Below are positions 50,118 through 57,989 of a stretch of 64,000 bases of DNA, piece by piece. The notes under the pieces are model-generated. The model saw nothing but the letters and a program-made list of their open reading frames with translations. It was not told the origin of the DNA and ran no database searches. Within the stretch, counting starts at the first letter, position 1. Each line of letters opens with the position of its first letter. Source of the DNA: Sphingomonas sp. PP-CE-1A-559 (GTDB lineage Bacteria > Pseudomonadota > Alphaproteobacteria > Sphingomonadales > Sphingomonadaceae); the NCBI RefSeq assembly GCF_004340965.1, contig NZ_SLYA01000003.1, positions 1 through 64,000 of the forward strand, written 5' to 3'. The translations under genes were made by a program, and so were the position numbers.

Positions 50118-51083
50118 TTACCCCGGGATCTGCTGCGAGATGCAGTGGAAGCTCCCGCCGCCCGTCAGGATATGATCCGCGCGCTGTCCCACAACCTCGC
50201 GGTCCGGGAACAGCGCCTGGATCGCCGCAACCGCCGCAGCGTCATTCTCCGCCCCATACAACGGCACCACCACCGCCGCATTCCCGATATAGAAGTTCAT
50301 GTAGCTCGCGGGCACGACCTCCTCGTCGCGCAGCACGCGCCCCGGCGACGGAATCGTCACGACCTCCAGCCCGGCGGCTTGCGCATCGCGCGCGGCGTTC
50401 TGGTACACCTGCCAGTTCGGATCATTGTCGGTCGCCTTCGGAATCGCAACCCGCCCCTCGCCGACGAACCGCGCAAGGTTGTCGACGTGGCCGTCAGTGT
50501 GATCGTTGACCAGCCCGTCGCCCAGCCACACCACGCGGGTGTACCCGAGGTCGGACGCCAGCCGCGCCTCGATCTCCGCTTTGCTCAGCAACGGATTGCG
50601 GTTGCGGTTGAGCAGGCACTGGGCCGTCGTGACGACGGTGCCGGTGCCATCGCCATCGATCGCCCCCCCTTCGAGCACCCAGTCGCATGCCTCGACCCGC
50701 TTGTGCCGGCTCGCCGCCAGCCGCTCGCCGATGGTGTCGTCACCGGGCAGGTCGTACTTCCCGCCCCAGCCATTGAACCGGAAGTCCCGCGCGCTGCCGT
50801 CGCCGGCGATGATCGGTGCGGTATCGCGCAGCCAGATGTCGCCGAACGGCTCCACCACCACGTCCGCGAACGGTGCGAGCCGCTTGGCGGTGGTTGCCGA
50901 CCCGACGTCGGCCGCGACCAGGATCACCGTCTCGCCCCGACCCTCGGCATGCACCGCCTTCGCAAACGCGACGACCTCGTCCCGCGCGGGCTCCAGATCT
51001 TCCAGCCACAGGTTCGCATGGCTCGGAAAGCCGATCCAGACGGCCTTGTGGTGCGCCCATTCGGCTGGCGTAGTCGTGGTCAC
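50118..51083 (-). CDS. aguA: Agmatine deiminase/peptidylarginine deiminase family protein
   Basis: A 321-residue guanidino-group hydrolase of the PAD superfamily. Agmatine deiminases convert agmatine to N-carbamoylputrescine for polyamine synthesis. The beta/alpha propeller motifs are present: FGDIWLRDTAPII, FNGWGGKY, EGGAIDGDGTGTVVTTAQCLLNRNRNP, HTDGHVDNLARFV and the nucleophile cysteine in LTGGGSFHCISQQIPG at the C-terminus. It starts with GTG, one base after the stop of the M28 peptidase gene, so the two are probably co-transcribed. A peptidylarginine substrate cannot be excluded. Confidence 0.92.
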   Translation of the reverse strand: MTTTTPAEWAHHKAVWIGFPSHANLWLEDLEPARDEVVAFAKAVHAEGRGETVILVAADVGSATTAKRLAPFADVVVEPFGDIWLRDTAPIIAGDGSARDFRFNGWGGKYDLPGDDTIGERLAASRHKRVEACDWVLEGGAIDGDGTGTVVTTAQCLLNRNRNPLLSKAEIEARLASDLGYTRVVWLGDGLVNDHTDGHVDNLARFVGEGRVAIPKATDNDPNWQVYQNAARDAQAAGLEVVTIPSPGRVLRDEEVVPASYMNFYIGNAAVVVPLYGAENDAAAVAAIQALFPDREVVGQRADHILTGGGSFHCISQQIPG

Positions 51084-52721
51084 TTACTTGGCTCCTGCGC
51101 GATCGCGGTCACGGATGCCGCGGAATTCGGCGGTCTTATACCAGTTCGGCCACAGACTGGTATCGTCCGCGAGCTTGCGCCCCAGCCCGTAATAGATCGT
51201 CAGATCCTCGACCGCACCCGACCAGTCCCACTTCGCATCATATTCGTCCGCCGGCTTGTGATAGCGATGCGCGACATAATCCTCGCGCGCCGCATGCCCC
51301 GCCGCTGTGCCACCGACGACGAGGTCCTCGCCGCTGCCGCCGTCAAGCATTGGCACACCGAGCTTCGCAAAGCTAAAGTGATCAGAGCGATAATAGCTGC
51401 CACGTTCCGGGTTCGCTTCAGTGCCGATTACCCGGCCCTCGGCGACGACGAACGGCTTCACCAGATCCTCGATCTCCGATTTACCCGCGCCGACAAGCAC
51501 GAAGTCTTTTGCGCGCCCACCGATGTTCAAGCCGTCCATGTTCACGCCACCGACGGTATGCGCCAGCGGATAGATCGGATGCTCGGCATAATAGCGCGAC
51601 CCCAGCAGTCCGGACTCTTCCGCCGTCACTGCCAGGAACGCAATCGAACGCTTGGCTGGTCCTGCCTTCACCTGAGCCTCCGCCAGCGCCACCAATCCGG
51701 CAACGCCACTCGCGTTGTCCAAAGCACCGTTGCAGATGTCATCGCCATCGACCGCGTCGCAGCGCCCGAGATGATCCCAATGCGCCGAATACATCACGTA
51801 GTCGTTGGGCGCAGCCGTCCCCGGCAGCACGCCGATGACGTTCTTCGACGCCTGCCGCTTGATCGTGTTGTCGAACCCGCCGCCGAACTTCAGCCCGAGC
51901 GGTACCGCCTTGAACCCCTTCACCTTCGCCGCCGCCGCCAGTGTCGCGTAATCCTTGCCCGCGCTCGCGAACACGCGCTCTGCCGCCGGCTTCTGTATCC
52001 AGCCGACGATCTGCGACTGGTCGAGATGATCGCCCTTCTCGTCCAGCTCGAGCTGCGGCCCGGTCCAGGACGACTGCACGACGGCCCACGGATACGCCGC
52101 CGGCTCGGTATCATGGACGATGATCGCCGCCGCCGCGCCGTGCTTGGCGGCGTTCTCGAACTTGTACGGCCAGCGCCCGTACCACGTCATCGCGCGGCCT
52201 TCGAACGGCCCCTCGCGCGACATCGTCTGCCAGTCGGCGTCGTTGATGAGGATGACCACGGTCTTCCCCTTCACGTCGGTGCCGGCATAATCGTCCCAGC
52301 CCTTTTCGGGTGCGGTGATGCCGTAGCCGACGAACACCACGTCGCTGTTCGCCACCGCGGACTTCGGCGCCACGCGATAGGTGCCCGCGACCATGTCAGT
52401 GCGATAGGCGAGACTGACGGGCGCCTTGCCGCCGGTGAACACGTAAGGCTGCACGTTCGTGGCCGTGATCTCCACCATCGGCACGTCCTGCGTCCACTGG
52501 CCCTTGTTGCCCGGCTTCAACCCCGCCGCCTTCATCCGCTCGACGATATACGCGACCGTCTTCGCCTCCGCGGGCGTGGTCGGCGCGCGGCCTTCGTAGG
52601 CGTCCGACGACAGTACCTGCGTTACGGTCTTCAACGTCTCGACCGAAATCGCGGGAGACATCTGCGCGGACGCAGCGGTCCCAAGCAGCAGGAGAGGCAG
52701 GATGGCAGCGCGCAAGGTCAT
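51084..52721 (-). CDS. Secreted M28-family aminopeptidase
   Basis: A 545-residue zinc peptidase with a signal peptide (AAILPLLLLGTAASAQ). A PA domain inserts about residues 130-260 (VVFVGYGITAPEKGWDDYAGTDVKGKTVVIL). The catalytic part carries the metal ligands in YVMYSAHWDHLGRC, GALDNASGVAGLVALAEA (D) and AVTAEESGLLGSRYYAEHP (E-E), and the later DH in SYYRSDHFSFAKLGVP. It probably releases N-terminal residues from peptides in the periplasm or outside. The start at 52721 removes an upstream shadow frame of over 800 bases. It is co-directional with the deiminase and divergent from the S9 peptidase. Confidence 0.95.
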   Translation of the reverse strand: MTLRAAILPLLLLGTAASAQMSPAISVETLKTVTQVLSSDAYEGRAPTTPAEAKTVAYIVERMKAAGLKPGNKGQWTQDVPMVEITATNVQPYVFTGGKAPVSLAYRTDMVAGTYRVAPKSAVANSDVVFVGYGITAPEKGWDDYAGTDVKGKTVVILINDADWQTMSREGPFEGRAMTWYGRWPYKFENAAKHGAAAAIIVHDTEPAAYPWAVVQSSWTGPQLELDEKGDHLDQSQIVGWIQKPAAERVFASAGKDYATLAAAAKVKGFKAVPLGLKFGGGFDNTIKRQASKNVIGVLPGTAAPNDYVMYSAHWDHLGRCDAVDGDDICNGALDNASGVAGLVALAEAQVKAGPAKRSIAFLAVTAEESGLLGSRYYAEHPIYPLAHTVGGVNMDGLNIGGRAKDFVLVGAGKSEIEDLVKPFVVAEGRVIGTEANPERGSYYRSDHFSFAKLGVPMLDGGSGEDLVVGGTAAGHAAREDYVAHRYHKPADEYDAKWDWSGAVEDLTIYYGLGRKLADDTSLWPNWYKTAEFRGIRDRDRAGAK

Positions 52722-52836
52722 TCCCCCAAAGAGATGCCGAGCGTTTTGGCAGCGGCTCCGGCACCGCGCAAGCATCGCTTGCCGTGCTGTCCGGCTTCGA
52801 TAGGATGTGGGGTAGGGGCTTTGGGGAGCGACGAGG

Positions 52837-54858
52837 ATGCGGTATTTTGGCGGGTTGCGCGCGAGCAGTTCGGTCTGGAAAGTAATGACGCTACCGGCCG
52901 TCTTGGCGCTACCGGTAGCCGCGGCAGCGCAGGATGCCGCGGCGGTCATTTCGACAGAAGCAGCGTTCGGCGCTCGTGAAATCCAGCAGTTGAGCCTCTC
53001 GCCCGACGGTACGCACATCGCCATGATCGTGCCGATGAAGGGTCGCGGCGCCATGCTGCGCATCGCCGACATGGTCGGAGGCAAGATCGCCGACCCGATC
53101 CTGTCGTCCTCCGGCGACCCCGAAAGCCTGAGGGATTGCCGCTGGTCGACCAATACGCGCCTCGTCTGCCGGTTCATCACTACCGCACATACCGGAACCG
53201 ATCTGCTTGCCTTCAGCCGGGCGCTCGCCATCGACAGCAATGGCGGCAACAGAAAGATCCTGAGCGCACGCACGAACGAACGCTCGCTTGGTATCATGCA
53301 GGACGGCGGCAACGTCATCGACTGGACTGCAGACGGCGCGGAGGGTGCCGTGCTGATGACCCGCAAGTTCGTACCCGAGGCGATGATCGGCACGCTCCTG
53401 GCCCGTTCGGCGGTTGGCTTGGGCGTCGAGCGGATCGACACCGTCACGCTGACAAGACGGGTCGTCGAGCCGGCCCGTGCGAATGCCATTGAATATATCA
53501 GCGACGGCCAGGGTTCCGTCCGGATCGTTGGCTCGCGGGCCATGACCAGTGGAGGCTATGACGGTGCGAAGGTGATCTATTCATACCGCAAGGCCGGTGA
53601 TCGCGCTTGGCAGCCGTTAAGTCAGGTCGCCAGTACTGTCAGTGGTGGCAAGAGCGGGTTCGATCCCTACGCCATCGATCCCGCGCTGAACGTCGCATAC
53701 GGCTTCGACGACAGGGACGGCCGGCAAGCGCTGTACAAAATCGCGCTAGACGGCAGCCTCAAGCGCGATCTCGTACTTGCACGCCCGGATGTGGACGTCG
53801 ACCAGTTGATCCGGTTGGGTCGCAAGAACCGGGTGGTGGGTGCTGCCTACGCAACCGACCGCCGCGAAGTCGAATTCTTTGATCCTACGCTGCAAAAGCT
53901 CGCCGCGTCGTTACGAAAGGCCTTGCCCGGCAGGCCGCTGATCACGTTCGTCGACGCGAGCGCGAACGAGACCAAGCTGTTGCTGTTCGCCGGCAGCGAC
54001 GTCGATCCGGGCCGTTATTACCTGTTGGATCGGACGACCAACAAGATGGGCGAAGTTGCGCCGTCACGTCCGGAGTTGAGGAAGACGACACTCGCCAGCG
54101 TCCAGTCGATCACCTTTCGCGCCGCGGACGGCACGATGATTCCCGGTTATCTGACTTTGCCCATTGGCGGTACTGGCAAGGGGTTGCCCGCGATCGTCAT
54201 GCCGCACGGCGGGCCGGGCTCACGCGACGAATGGGGGTTCGACTGGCTCTCGCAATATTTCGCGGCGCGCGGTTTTGCTGTGCTGCAGCCGAACTTCCGG
54301 GGTTCGACCGGCTATGGGTCGGCATGGTTCCAGAAAAACGGCTTCCAGTCGTGGCGGACCGCGATCGGCGACGTCAACGATGCCGGACGCTGGCTGATGT
54401 CGCAAGGGATTGCGGCGCCGGACAAGCTTGCGATCGTTGGCTGGTCCTATGGCGGCTATGCAGCGCTACAATCGGCGGTGCTCGATCCTAGCCTGTTCAA
54501 GGCGGTCATCGGCATTGCGCCGGTGACGGATCTGGACGCGTTGCGTGAGGAGTCGCGAGGCTTTACGGCCTTCGCCCAGGTCGACACGTTCATCGGGCAT
54601 GGTGCGCATATCCAGGCGGGATCGCCCGCGCGCAACGCCGACAAGATCAAGGTGCCCGTACTGCTGTTCCACGGCGATCGGGATCGCAACGTCGGAATCG
54701 GTGAATCGCGATTGATGGCGGCCAAGCTGCGGGGCGCGGGTGGCAAGGTCGAACTGGTCGAGTTCTCCGGTCTCGATCACCAGCTCGACGACGATGTCGC
54801 GCGTACCGCGATGCTGACCAAGGCCGATGCGTTCCTGCGGACGTCGCTGGGGATGTAG
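52837..54858 (+). CDS. Secreted S9-family prolyl oligopeptidase-like peptidase
   Basis: A 673-residue serine peptidase of the prolyl oligopeptidase type. The signal sequence (VMTLPAVLALPVAAAAQ) is followed by a seven-bladed propeller (about residues 40-390). The alpha/beta hydrolase domain has PHGGPGSRDEWGFDWLSQYFAARGFAVLQPNFRGSTGYG and the nucleophile S537 in VGWSYGGYAAL; an acid is in LLFHGDRDRNVGIGESR and the histidine in FSGLDHQLDDD. It probably trims peptides in the periplasm. It starts 115 bases from the divergent M28 gene and ends in a strong terminator. Confidence 0.95.
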   Translation: MRYFGGLRASSSVWKVMTLPAVLALPVAAAAQDAAAVISTEAAFGAREIQQLSLSPDGTHIAMIVPMKGRGAMLRIADMVGGKIADPILSSSGDPESLRDCRWSTNTRLVCRFITTAHTGTDLLAFSRALAIDSNGGNRKILSARTNERSLGIMQDGGNVIDWTADGAEGAVLMTRKFVPEAMIGTLLARSAVGLGVERIDTVTLTRRVVEPARANAIEYISDGQGSVRIVGSRAMTSGGYDGAKVIYSYRKAGDRAWQPLSQVASTVSGGKSGFDPYAIDPALNVAYGFDDRDGRQALYKIALDGSLKRDLVLARPDVDVDQLIRLGRKNRVVGAAYATDRREVEFFDPTLQKLAASLRKALPGRPLITFVDASANETKLLLFAGSDVDPGRYYLLDRTTNKMGEVAPSRPELRKTTLASVQSITFRAADGTMIPGYLTLPIGGTGKGLPAIVMPHGGPGSRDEWGFDWLSQYFAARGFAVLQPNFRGSTGYGSAWFQKNGFQSWRTAIGDVNDAGRWLMSQGIAAPDKLAIVGWSYGGYAALQSAVLDPSLFKAVIGIAPVTDLDALREESRGFTAFAQVDTFIGHGAHIQAGSPARNADKIKVPVLLFHGDRDRNVGIGESRLMAAKLRGAGGKVELVEFSGLDHQLDDDVARTAMLTKADAFLRTSLGM

Positions 54859-54860
54859 AA

Positions 54861-54897
54861 CGAAAAAAGGGCGGCCTCGCAGGACCGCCCTTTTTCG
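54861..54897. terminator. Bidirectional Rho-independent terminator
   Basis: A stem of AAAAAGGGCGG and CCGCCCTTTTT with a ten-base loop, A-rich on the left and T-rich on the right. It serves both the S9 peptidase and the convergent rpsD, whose stop is 22 bases away. Confidence 0.92.
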
Positions 54898-54918
54898 TAT
54901 AACGATCGTACCGAAAGA

Positions 54919-55533
54919 TCAGCGCGAGTAGAACTCGACGACGAGGTTCGGTTCCATCTTCACCGGGTAAGGCACTTCGTCGAGCGTCGGGACGCGCGTG
55001 AAGGTGACCTTGGCGGCGCCGTCGGTAGCGACATAGTCGGGGATCTCACGCTCGGCGAGGCTCTGGGCTTCCATGACCAGCGCCATTTCCTGCGCCTTGG
55101 TGCCCAGCGTGATCTCGTCGCCGACGAAGCAGCGACGCGAGGCGATGTTGCACTTCACGCCGTTGACGCGGATATGGCCGTGCGAGACGATCTGGCGAGC
55201 CGCGAAGATCGTCGGCGCGAACTTGGCGCGGTAGACGATCATGTCGAGGCGCTGCTCGAGCAGGCCGATCAGGTTCTGCGAGGTATCGCCCTTCAGACGT
55301 GCAGCCTCATGGTAGCACGCACGGAACTGCTTCTCGGTCACGTCGCCGTAATAGCCCTTGAGCTTCTGCTTGGCGCGCAGCTGGATACCGAAATCGCTGA
55401 CCTTGCCCTTGCGGCGCTGACCATGCTGGCCCGGGCCGTATTCGCGCTTGTTGACGGGCGACTTGGGACGACCCCAGATGTTCTCGCCCATACGGCGATC
55501 GAGTTTGTACTTCGCGCTTTGACGCTTCGACAT
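54919..55533 (-). CDS. rpsD: 30S ribosomal protein S4
   Basis: A primary 16S rRNA-binding ribosomal protein of 204 residues. The N-terminal S4 domain ([56 protein letters not shown]) is followed by the S4 RNA-binding fold ([34 protein letters not shown]). The ATG at 55533 has AAGG eight bases upstream and matches all S4 proteins; the longer frame upstream lacks similarity. Stand-alone rpsD is usual in alphaproteobacteria. The 181-base leader might contain an autoregulatory structure, but I cannot identify one. Confidence 0.98.
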   Translation of the reverse strand: MSKRQSAKYKLDRRMGENIWGRPKSPVNKREYGPGQHGQRRKGKVSDFGIQLRAKQKLKGYYGDVTEKQFRACYHEAARLKGDTSQNLIGLLEQRLDMIVYRAKFAPTIFAARQIVSHGHIRVNGVKCNIASRRCFVGDEITLGTKAQEMALVMEAQSLAEREIPDYVATDGAAKVTFTRVPTLDEVPYPVKMEPNLVVEFYSR

Positions 55534-55714
55534 AGTATAACCTTTGCAAATGCAAACAACGTTGGTCCCGGTATCGCTCTGCTGGTCGTCGTTAAGACAA
55601 GGCAGGGCCACCGCTTCACCGGGGTGCAGGGCCATTGCGAAGGCGGGCGCCTAGACGGAGAGGGGTCGCGAGTCAAGCTGGACAGGCTGCGGACGGCTGG
55701 GCAAGAGGCGGCGC

Positions 55715-56014
55715 ATGACCATTCTATCCGGACCCGACTGCACCACCATGACCGAGGTCCGCGCCGGCGTCGACGCGCTCGACCGCGACCTGGTCGCGCT
55801 GCTCGCCAAGCGCTTCGCCTATATGGACGCCGCCGCGCGCATCAAGCCGGAGCGGGGGCATGTGCGGGATGAGGCGCGGAAGACGCAGGTGATCGAGAAT
55901 GCGCGCGCCGAGGCGGTGAAGCTGGGACTGCCCGACGCCGCGATCGCAGACCTATGGGAGGGCTTGGTCGAAGCCTCGATCGCATACGAACTGGCGGCGT
56001 TCGACCGCCGCTAA
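55715..56014 (+). CDS. AroQ-type chorismate mutase (PchB-like)
   Basis: A 99-residue helical protein of the chorismate mutase type II fold. CTTMTEVRAGVDALDRDLVALLAKRFAYMDAAARIKPERGHVRDEARKTQVIENARAEA carries the conserved R, D-x-x-L-v-x-L-L-x-x-R and K..R..R positions. The C-T-T-M-T-E-V-R start resembles isochorismate pyruvate lyase PchB more than the usual mutase, so salicylate-type chemistry is an alternative. No siderophore genes are near. A GAGG box lies seven bases upstream of the ATG. It is divergent from rpsD. Confidence 0.88.
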   Translation: MTILSGPDCTTMTEVRAGVDALDRDLVALLAKRFAYMDAAARIKPERGHVRDEARKTQVIENARAEAVKLGLPDAAIADLWEGLVEASIAYELAAFDRR

Positions 56015-56024
56015 AGCGCAACGC

Positions 56025-56133
56025 ACTCCCCTGCCTAGAAGGGAGGGGTTGGGGGTGGGTTGGCCCAATAACTGCCGCCCCGCCCGCCAAACAGCCGACC
56101 CACCCCCGGCCCCTCCCTTCCAGGGAGGGGGGA
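56025..56133. repeat. Family A palindromic repeat pair (A7)
   Basis: Arms 56025-56060 (CTCCCCTGCCTAGAAGGGAG, then GGGGTTGGGGGTGGG) and 56096-56133 (mirror) between the convergent ends of the chorismate mutase and trmJ fusion genes. Confidence 0.85.
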
Positions 56134-56158
56134 AGAGATATGCCCCCTTGGGAAAAAA

Positions 56159-57385
56159 TCAGCTCCGCGGCTTCTTCCCCGCCAGCGATGACAACACCCC
56201 GCGCAAAGTCCGGATCTCCTGGCTCGACCAGCCCGGCTTCGTCAGCAGCGTGCGGAGAGTCCGCCGCGTCGACTGCATCTTGTCGGGCAGGTGGAAGAAC
56301 CCAGCCCCCATCAGCATCGCATCGAGCTGCCCGATCATCCCGTCGAGCTCCTCCTGCGGCGCAGGCGGCATGATCGGGTTGATCGACGGCTGCAACAGCT
56401 CGCGCTCGGCGGTGAGGCCCTTCGACCATTCATAGGCGACCAGGATCACCGCCTGGGCAAGGTTGAGCGAGCCGAACTCCGGGTTGATCGGCACCGTGAT
56501 GATCGTCCGCGCTACCGCGACGTCGTCGGTTTCGAGGCCGGATCGCTCGGGGCCGAACAGGATCGCGGAACGGCCGGGGGCGGCGTGGATCTCGGTCGAC
56601 GCCTGCTCGGGGGTTACGACCGGCTTGGTCACGCCGCGTTTCCGCACCGTGGTGGCGAACACTTGCGCGCAGTCGGCGGTGGCGGCGGCGACGCTCTCGT
56701 AGACCTTCGCGTTCTGGAGGACGATGTCAGCGCCGCTCGCGGCGGGGCCGGCGGAGGGGTTGGGCCAGCCGTCTCTGGGGGAGACTAAGCGCATTTCGGA
56801 GAGGCCGAAGTTCAGCATGGCGCGCGCGGCCTTGCCGATGTTCTCGCCGAGTTGGGGGCGGACGAGGACGATGACGGGGGGTGGAGCTCCAACCGCCCCA
56901 TCGCCATCCGCGAGTACATCGCTGTCGCCAGCCGGGTCCGTACCAATCATGTTTTCGTCAATCACGTCGCCAAATCCACCAATCTCGCCAAGCTCACCAA
57001 AGTCGTCCGGCTCGGCCAATCCATCGTGCTCATCCAAACCATCCCGCTCATCCACCCAACCCCGTTCGTCCTGAGTAGGGGCTGAGCGAAGCCGAAGACC
57101 CGTATCGAAGGATTTGCGCGAGAGTAAGCGTACCGCGTCCCAATCCCCCGCTGCCAGCGCTTCCTTCTTCACCCGCGTCCAGCCTTTCAACTGACGCTCG
57201 GCCTCCAATGCCTCGATGCGGCTTGGAAAATCCTGCGACCACATCAGCGTCACCGGGCGCCGTTTGTGCGTGTATCCAGGAAGCTCGCCGTGCTGATGTT
57301 GCGCGATCCGGCGCTCGAGCGAGTCGGTGTGGCCGATATAGTAACTGCCGTCGGAACAGCGGAGCATGTAGGCGTAAAAGCTCAT
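56159..57385 (-). CDS. trmJ: GIY-YIG nuclease domain fused to tRNA Cm32/Um32 methyltransferase TrmJ
   Basis: A single 408-residue frame joining two normally separate proteins. Residues 1-90 are a UPF0213-type GIY-YIG domain (FYAYMLRCSDGSYYIGHTDS, SLERRIAQHQHG, EALEAERQLKGWTR). Residues 91-109 (SFDTGLRLRSAPTQDERG) translate repeat D1. Residues 110-165 are an acidic Asp/Gly linker. Residues ~170-408 are a SpoU/TrmJ methyltransferase (PVIVLVRPQLGENIGKAARAMLNFGLSEMRLV, FGPERSGLETDDV, VPINPEFGSLNLAQAVILVAYEW). TrmJ alone is ~240 residues, so it may also start internally, e.g. GTG 56965 with GGTGGA nearby. It is the last gene of rpiB-glyA-(59-residue gene)-nrdR-trmJ. Confidence 0.9.
   Translation of the reverse strand: MSFYAYMLRCSDGSYYIGHTDSLERRIAQHQHGELPGYTHKRRPVTLMWSQDFPSRIEALEAERQLKGWTRVKKEALAAGDWDAVRLLSRKSFDTGLRLRSAPTQDERGWVDERDGLDEHDGLAEPDDFGELGEIGGFGDVIDENMIGTDPAGDSDVLADGDGAVGAPPPVIVLVRPQLGENIGKAARAMLNFGLSEMRLVSPRDGWPNPSAGPAASGADIVLQNAKVYESVAAATADCAQVFATTVRKRGVTKPVVTPEQASTEIHAAPGRSAILFGPERSGLETDDVAVARTIITVPINPEFGSLNLAQAVILVAYEWSKGLTAERELLQPSINPIMPPAPQEELDGMIGQLDAMLMGAGFFHLPDKMQSTRRTLRTLLTKPGWSSQEIRTLRGVLSSLAGKKPRS
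57062..57112. repeat. Family D repeat inside the fusion gene (D1)
   Basis: About 51 bases beginning CCGTTCGTCCTGAGTAGGG and ending CCCGTATCGAAGGA. It is the inverted partner of D2: the ends are identical and only the middle differs. It is translated as the repeat-derived linker between the GIY-YIG and TrmJ domains. Confidence 0.9.
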
Positions 57386-57393
57386 GCAACCTG

Positions 57394-57443
57394 TCCTTCG
57401 ATACGGGCCTTCGCCGTGCTCAGTCCCTACTCAGGACGAACGG
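57394..57443. repeat. Family D repeat upstream of the fusion gene (D2)
   Basis: Inverted copy of D1: TCCTTCGATACGGG at one end, CCCTACTCAGGACGAACGG at the other. It starts nine bases from the GIY-YIG start codon, so D1 and D2 bracket the nuclease coding segment (57113-57385) almost exactly. It leaves little room for a promoter or ribosome site. Confidence 0.9.
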
Positions 57444-57495
57444 AAGAGGGATGAGGAACCGTCGATAAGGTAAAGTTTACGATGCTGCCATCGGT

Positions 57496-57508
57496 CCGTA
57501 TCGAAGGA
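57496..57508. repeat. Partial family D repeat end (D3)
   Basis: CCGTATCGAAGGA, the outer end of D1 in the same orientation, lies 53 bases beyond D2 and 17 bases from the nrdR stop. With D2 it can form a second inverted pair. The rest of the 139-base spacer shows nothing else. Confidence 0.7.
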
Positions 57509-57524
57509 CAAATAAGGGAGCGCA

Positions 57525-57989
57525 TCACTCCGCTCGCCCAACCTCCTCCACACTCCCAGCAAAGGCCTCGAAGTCCTTCGCCTCGCTAAAGTCCCGATAC
57601 ACGCTCGCAAACCGGATATACGCCACGGAATCGAGCCCCTTGAGCCCGTCCATCACCATCTCGCCGATCCGTTTCGACGTGACGTCGTTCTCGCCCAGCG
57701 TCTCCAGCCGCCGCTGGATCCCGCTCACCAGCTTCTCGATCCGTCCCGCCTCGATCGCCCGCTTCCGCGTCGCGATCGACAACGACCGCAGCAGCTTCTC
57801 GCGATCGAACGGCTCCCTGCGCCCCTCGCTCTTCAACACGAACAGCTCGCGCAACTGGATGCGCTCGAACGTCGTGAAACGCGCCGCGCACCCCTCGCAT
57901 TGGCGCCGACGTCGGATCGCCGCCCCGTCTTCGGTGGGGCGGCTGTCCTTTACCTGGCTGTCTTCATGTCCGCAGAAGGGGCAGCGCAT
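57525..57989 (-). CDS. nrdR: Transcriptional repressor NrdR
   Basis: A 154-residue regulator of ribonucleotide reductase genes. The N-terminal zinc ribbon ([34 protein letters not shown], four cysteines) is followed by [31 protein letters not shown] and the ATP-cone domain (about residues 49-139). It binds NrdR boxes when loaded with dATP/ATP. It starts exactly at the stop of the preceding 59-residue gene, so it is co-transcribed with glyA. This glyA-nrdR linkage is conserved in many alphaproteobacteria. Assignment is certain. Confidence 0.98.
   Translation of the reverse strand: MRCPFCGHEDSQVKDSRPTEDGAAIRRRRQCEGCAARFTTFERIQLRELFVLKSEGRREPFDREKLLRSLSIATRKRAIEAGRIEKLVSGIQRRLETLGENDVTSKRIGEMVMDGLKGLDSVAYIRFASVYRDFSEAKDFEAFAGSVEEVGRAE

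Noticed and set aside
49944..52979. 1011-codon plus-strand frame opposite the deiminase and M28 genes
   Set aside because: It is a GC-driven antisense frame. Both minus-strand genes have complete motifs and signal peptides, while this frame has none.
5131..56133. Family A hairpins as ordinary Rho-independent terminators
   Set aside because: They are paired in inverted orientation, share extended sequence and lack T-runs, unlike the true terminators at 2744, 41837 and 54861.
57059..57385. The GIY-YIG/TrmJ fusion as a simple sequencing frameshift
   Set aside because: The frame stays open through the whole repeat and the 56-residue linker, with no homopolymer at the junction. A single base error would give stops quickly. 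It still deserves resequencing.
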